Of a DNA stretch of 64,000 bases, positions 62,568 to 64,000 are shown in pieces. Where the stretch lies: positions 1 through 64,000 of the forward strand of contig CAKNQN010000004.1 of NCBI GenBank assembly GCA_930990665.1, in the 5' to 3' direction. The DNA comes from an uncultured Clostridia bacterium. GTDB lineage: Bacteria; Bacillota; Clostridia; Christensenellales; Borkfalkiaceae. The notes below the pieces were generated by a model. That model searched no databases, had not been told where the DNA came from, and saw only the letters and a program-made list of their open reading frames with translations. Every line of letters begins with the position of its first letter. Positions within the stretch are counted from its first letter, which is position 1. The position numbers and the translations under genes were made by a program.

Positions 62568-62867
62568 ATGTTTTTCTTGTACCTGATCTTGTTCGGCGGC
62601 TGCGGTTCCCGCTGTGGCAGTTGTTCCGAGAGGGGAAGTAATGTCTGGAACGGCTGTAACAATTATGACAGCTGCAACGGCTGCAACGGCTGTAATCGCT
62701 GTAACAGTTGCAACGGCTGCGTTCAGATCACTTCGAACGCGTCATGCGGCGGTTATACTTCGTGCTGCCGCAGCAAAGCCTGCACCGGTTTCGGCAGTAA
62801 CAGCGGAGTGTGCTCGGACCGTGCGTATTACATGCGTCAATACGCGCTCTGCGGCTGCGATCATTGA
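62568..62867 (+). CDS. Cys/Asn/Gly-rich mini-protein
   Basis: 99 aa. After a short hydrophobic N-terminus (MFFLYLILFGGCG) it has about 20 cysteines, including the tandem run CNGCNGCNRCNSCNGC. It then has SCGGYTSCC and ends YALCGCDH. GGGGGAAAGG precedes the ATG and a terminator follows, so it looks like a real monocistronic gene. No family was recognised. Possibilities include metal binding, a disulfide-linked surface or spore-coat-like protein, or a secreted Cys-rich peptide. The N-terminus is too short for a confident signal peptide. Confidence 0.7.
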   Translation: MFFLYLILFGGCGSRCGSCSERGSNVWNGCNNYDSCNGCNGCNRCNSCNGCVQITSNASCGGYTSCCRSKACTGFGSNSGVCSDRAYYMRQYALCGCDH

Positions 62868-62894
62868 AATTTGCAGGTCTTATCCTGTCAGGGG

Positions 62895-62920
62895 AGGGCC
62901 GCCGAAAGGCGGCCCTTTCC
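62895..62920 (+). terminator. Terminator of the Cys-rich gene
   Basis: agggccgcc / ggcggccct stem, gaaa tetraloop, then a short T-run. Confidence 0.8.
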
Positions 62921-63055
62921 ATTTGTTCTGTAAAATTGATTTTCATTAAATCGAGGGCTGGAATATCCGCCTGGAGAACAAAATTGAATCATAAAGGCGC
63001 ATGGAATATTTTCTTGGAACTTTTGGAACTTTTGTGAGATTCTTGCTTTATCCGT

Positions 63056-63084
63056 TTGCTTTTGTTATGATTTTGTGATAAAAT
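63056..63084 (+). promoter_or_regulatory. NCS2 permease promoter
   Basis: TTGCTT and TAAAAT with a 17-bp spacer. Confidence 0.62.
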
Positions 63085-63196
63085 AAAGATAAAAGTATGA
63101 GTTCAGTTTATTTTTTTGTTTTACTTCGAAACGGAGAAGTTTACGGAAGAACTGTTCGCTTTTGGGCGGATAAATAAAGTACTTTGGAGGTTTCAG

Positions 63197-64000
63197 ATGG
63201 TTGAAAATCAGAACACCGAAGAACCGAAGGTCGAAGAGCAGCAGCCCGAACAGGTTGCTGCGGAATCGGCAGAAGGGGAAGCGGTAGCGGAAACCAAGTA
63301 TACCGGTTTCCTGGGCAAAGTCGATAACTACTTCGGCATCACGAAGATGAAGTCGACTTTCAAAACGGAGATGCTGGCGGGGCTTACCACGTTCATGACG
63401 ATGGTCTACATCCTCATGGTCAACGCGGGTATGTTCGAAAATGTCGCCGGCAGCGGCCTCACATACGGAGCTGCCTACATCTTTACGGCGATCGGTGCGA
63501 TCATCGGTACACTGCTCATGGCATTCCTCGCAAAAATACCGTTTGCGCAGGCGCCCGGAATGGGGTTGAACGCTTTCTTCTGCTTTACCGTATGCGGAAC
63601 TTTGGGTTATTCATACGCGAACGCGCTGCTTATCGTTCTTTGCTCGGGCGTGCTGTTCCTTATCCTCACCATCGTCGGCGCGCGCAAGATGATCGTCCGT
63701 TCTGTGCCTACGGCGATCCGCATGGCGATCCCTGCCGGTATCGGCCTGTTCATCGCCTTTGTCGGTCTGCAGCAGGCGGGCGTCATCACCACCGATGCAC
63801 AGATCATCAACGGTGCGATCTCCAGCTCCACGATCGTTCTGCTCCGTTCTTTCAACGTCCTTTCGGATACGTTCAACGGATTCGCAGCGATGACCGCGGT
63901 CGTAGCTATCCTTTCCTTGCTGATTATCGCCATCTTTGCAAAACTCAAGATCAAGGGCGCTGTTCTGTACGGTATCGTCGGCAGCACTCTCCTGTATTAT
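63197..64000 (+). CDS. NCS2/AzgA-type purine permease, truncated by window end
   Basis: Not in the ORF track because it runs off the end; 268 codons are visible from the ATG at 63197 (TTGGAGG upstream). After an acidic Glu/Gln/Ala N-terminal extension of ~35 residues comes YFGITKMKSTFKTEMLAGLTTFMTMVYILMVN. Next is the family motif QAPGMGLNAFFCFTVCG and several more helices. The AzgA-like branch (PbuG/PbuO) imports adenine, guanine or hypoxanthine by proton symport. The C-terminal half lies beyond the window. Confidence 0.93.
   Translation, partial: MVENQNTEEPKVEEQQPEQVAAESAEGEAVAETKYTGFLGKVDNYFGITKMKSTFKTEMLAGLTTFMTMVYILMVNAGMFENVAGSGLTYGAAYIFTAIGAIIGTLLMAFLAKIPFAQAPGMGLNAFFCFTVCGTLGYSYANALLIVLCSGVLFLILTIVGARKMIVRSVPTAIRMAIPAGIGLFIAFVGLQQAGVITTDAQIINGAISSSTIVLLRSFNVLSDTFNGFAAMTAVVAILSLLIIAIFAKLKIKGAVLYGIVGSTLLYY

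Larger units (their letters stand above)
62868..63196 (+). other. Spacer before the purine permease
   Basis: Contains the mini-protein terminator, a ttggaactttt direct repeat (63014-63035), and the permease promoter followed by a ~110-nt leader. The leader does not show the conserved loops of a purine riboswitch. Confidence 0.5.

Noticed and set aside
63085-63196. Purine riboswitch before the NCS2 permease
   Set aside because: The conserved loop and junction sequences of the purine aptamer are not found in the leader.

Overview
The window looks like chromosome from a fairly GC-rich member of the Firmicutes, probably an uncultured gut Clostridia lineage. The case rests on gene content: a division and cell-wall (dcw) cluster headed by mraZ/rsmH, spoVG, RNase Y and RNase J together, a PerR/rubrerythrin/high-molecular-weight rubredoxin oxygen-defence block, a two-gene SUF-like iron-sulfur system, and the order ftsK-rimO-pgsA-cinA-recA. 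Promoters are almost all TTGACA/TATAAT-like with 16-19 bp spacers. Non-ATG starts are common (TTG or GTG for rpsT, murE, spoVG, ftsK, rnj, the ZIP transporter and an amidohydrolase), and one candidate ATT start precedes the septal PBP. I saw no rRNA, tRNA, CRISPR array, prophage or insertion sequence. The lineage is inference; no 16S gene is present.

Layout. 1-1.5 kb: rpsT (minus) divergent from murI. 1.6-18.6 kb: a dcw cluster, mraZ-rsmH-ftsL-like-ftsI/pbpB-murE-mraY-murD-ftsW-murA-ftsQ/divIB, then ftsA-ftsZ from their own promoter, spoVG (minus) and murC. murF and murG are not in the window. 18.7-21.2 kb: a DUF815 ATPase and a lone ilvC. 21.4-31.6 kb: ftsK/spoIIIE, rimO, pgsA, cinA, recA, nadE. 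31.6-37.7 kb: rny, a small lipoprotein, a PC4/YdbC-like ssDNA-binding protein, purB, and sufC-sufB. 38-42.4 kb: ZIP transporter, SDR, and serC-serA (minus). 42.7-51.8 kb: a large unrecognised coiled-coil protein, then rnj-trmR-U32 peptidase-dinB-membrane zinc-ribbon protein-amidohydrolase. 51.8-54.3 kb: a compact XRE repressor locus with two operators, then hrb, rbr and perR (all minus). 54.3-64 kb: an ATC-hydrolase-like protein, fba, M29 aminopeptidase, gap, MATE, GNAT, MFS, a Cys/Asn-rich mini-protein, and a truncated NCS2 purine permease.

How the genes work together. The first 18 kb makes peptidoglycan precursors (murI, murA, C, D, E, mraY) and builds the division machine (FtsL, Q, W, I, A, Z), apparently with MraZ autoregulation at a promoter carrying three AGTGGT repeats. 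The central block joins chromosome segregation, membrane phospholipid synthesis, recombination and NAD synthesis. RNase Y and RNase J would share mRNA turnover. TrmR with the U32 protein probably modifies wobble uridine 34 in tRNA. PerR, rubrerythrin and Hrb detoxify peroxide in an anaerobe.

Most notable are the self-contained XRE/operator locus near 52.3 kb (operator exactly filling a promoter spacer, possible leaderless repressor, short terminator-bounded transcript), the 603-residue coiled-coil protein, the Cys/Asn-rich peptide, the candidate ATT start of ftsI, and a recurring pattern of 37-66 bp degenerate tandem duplications just behind gene stop codons. No full new multi-gene system is obvious.
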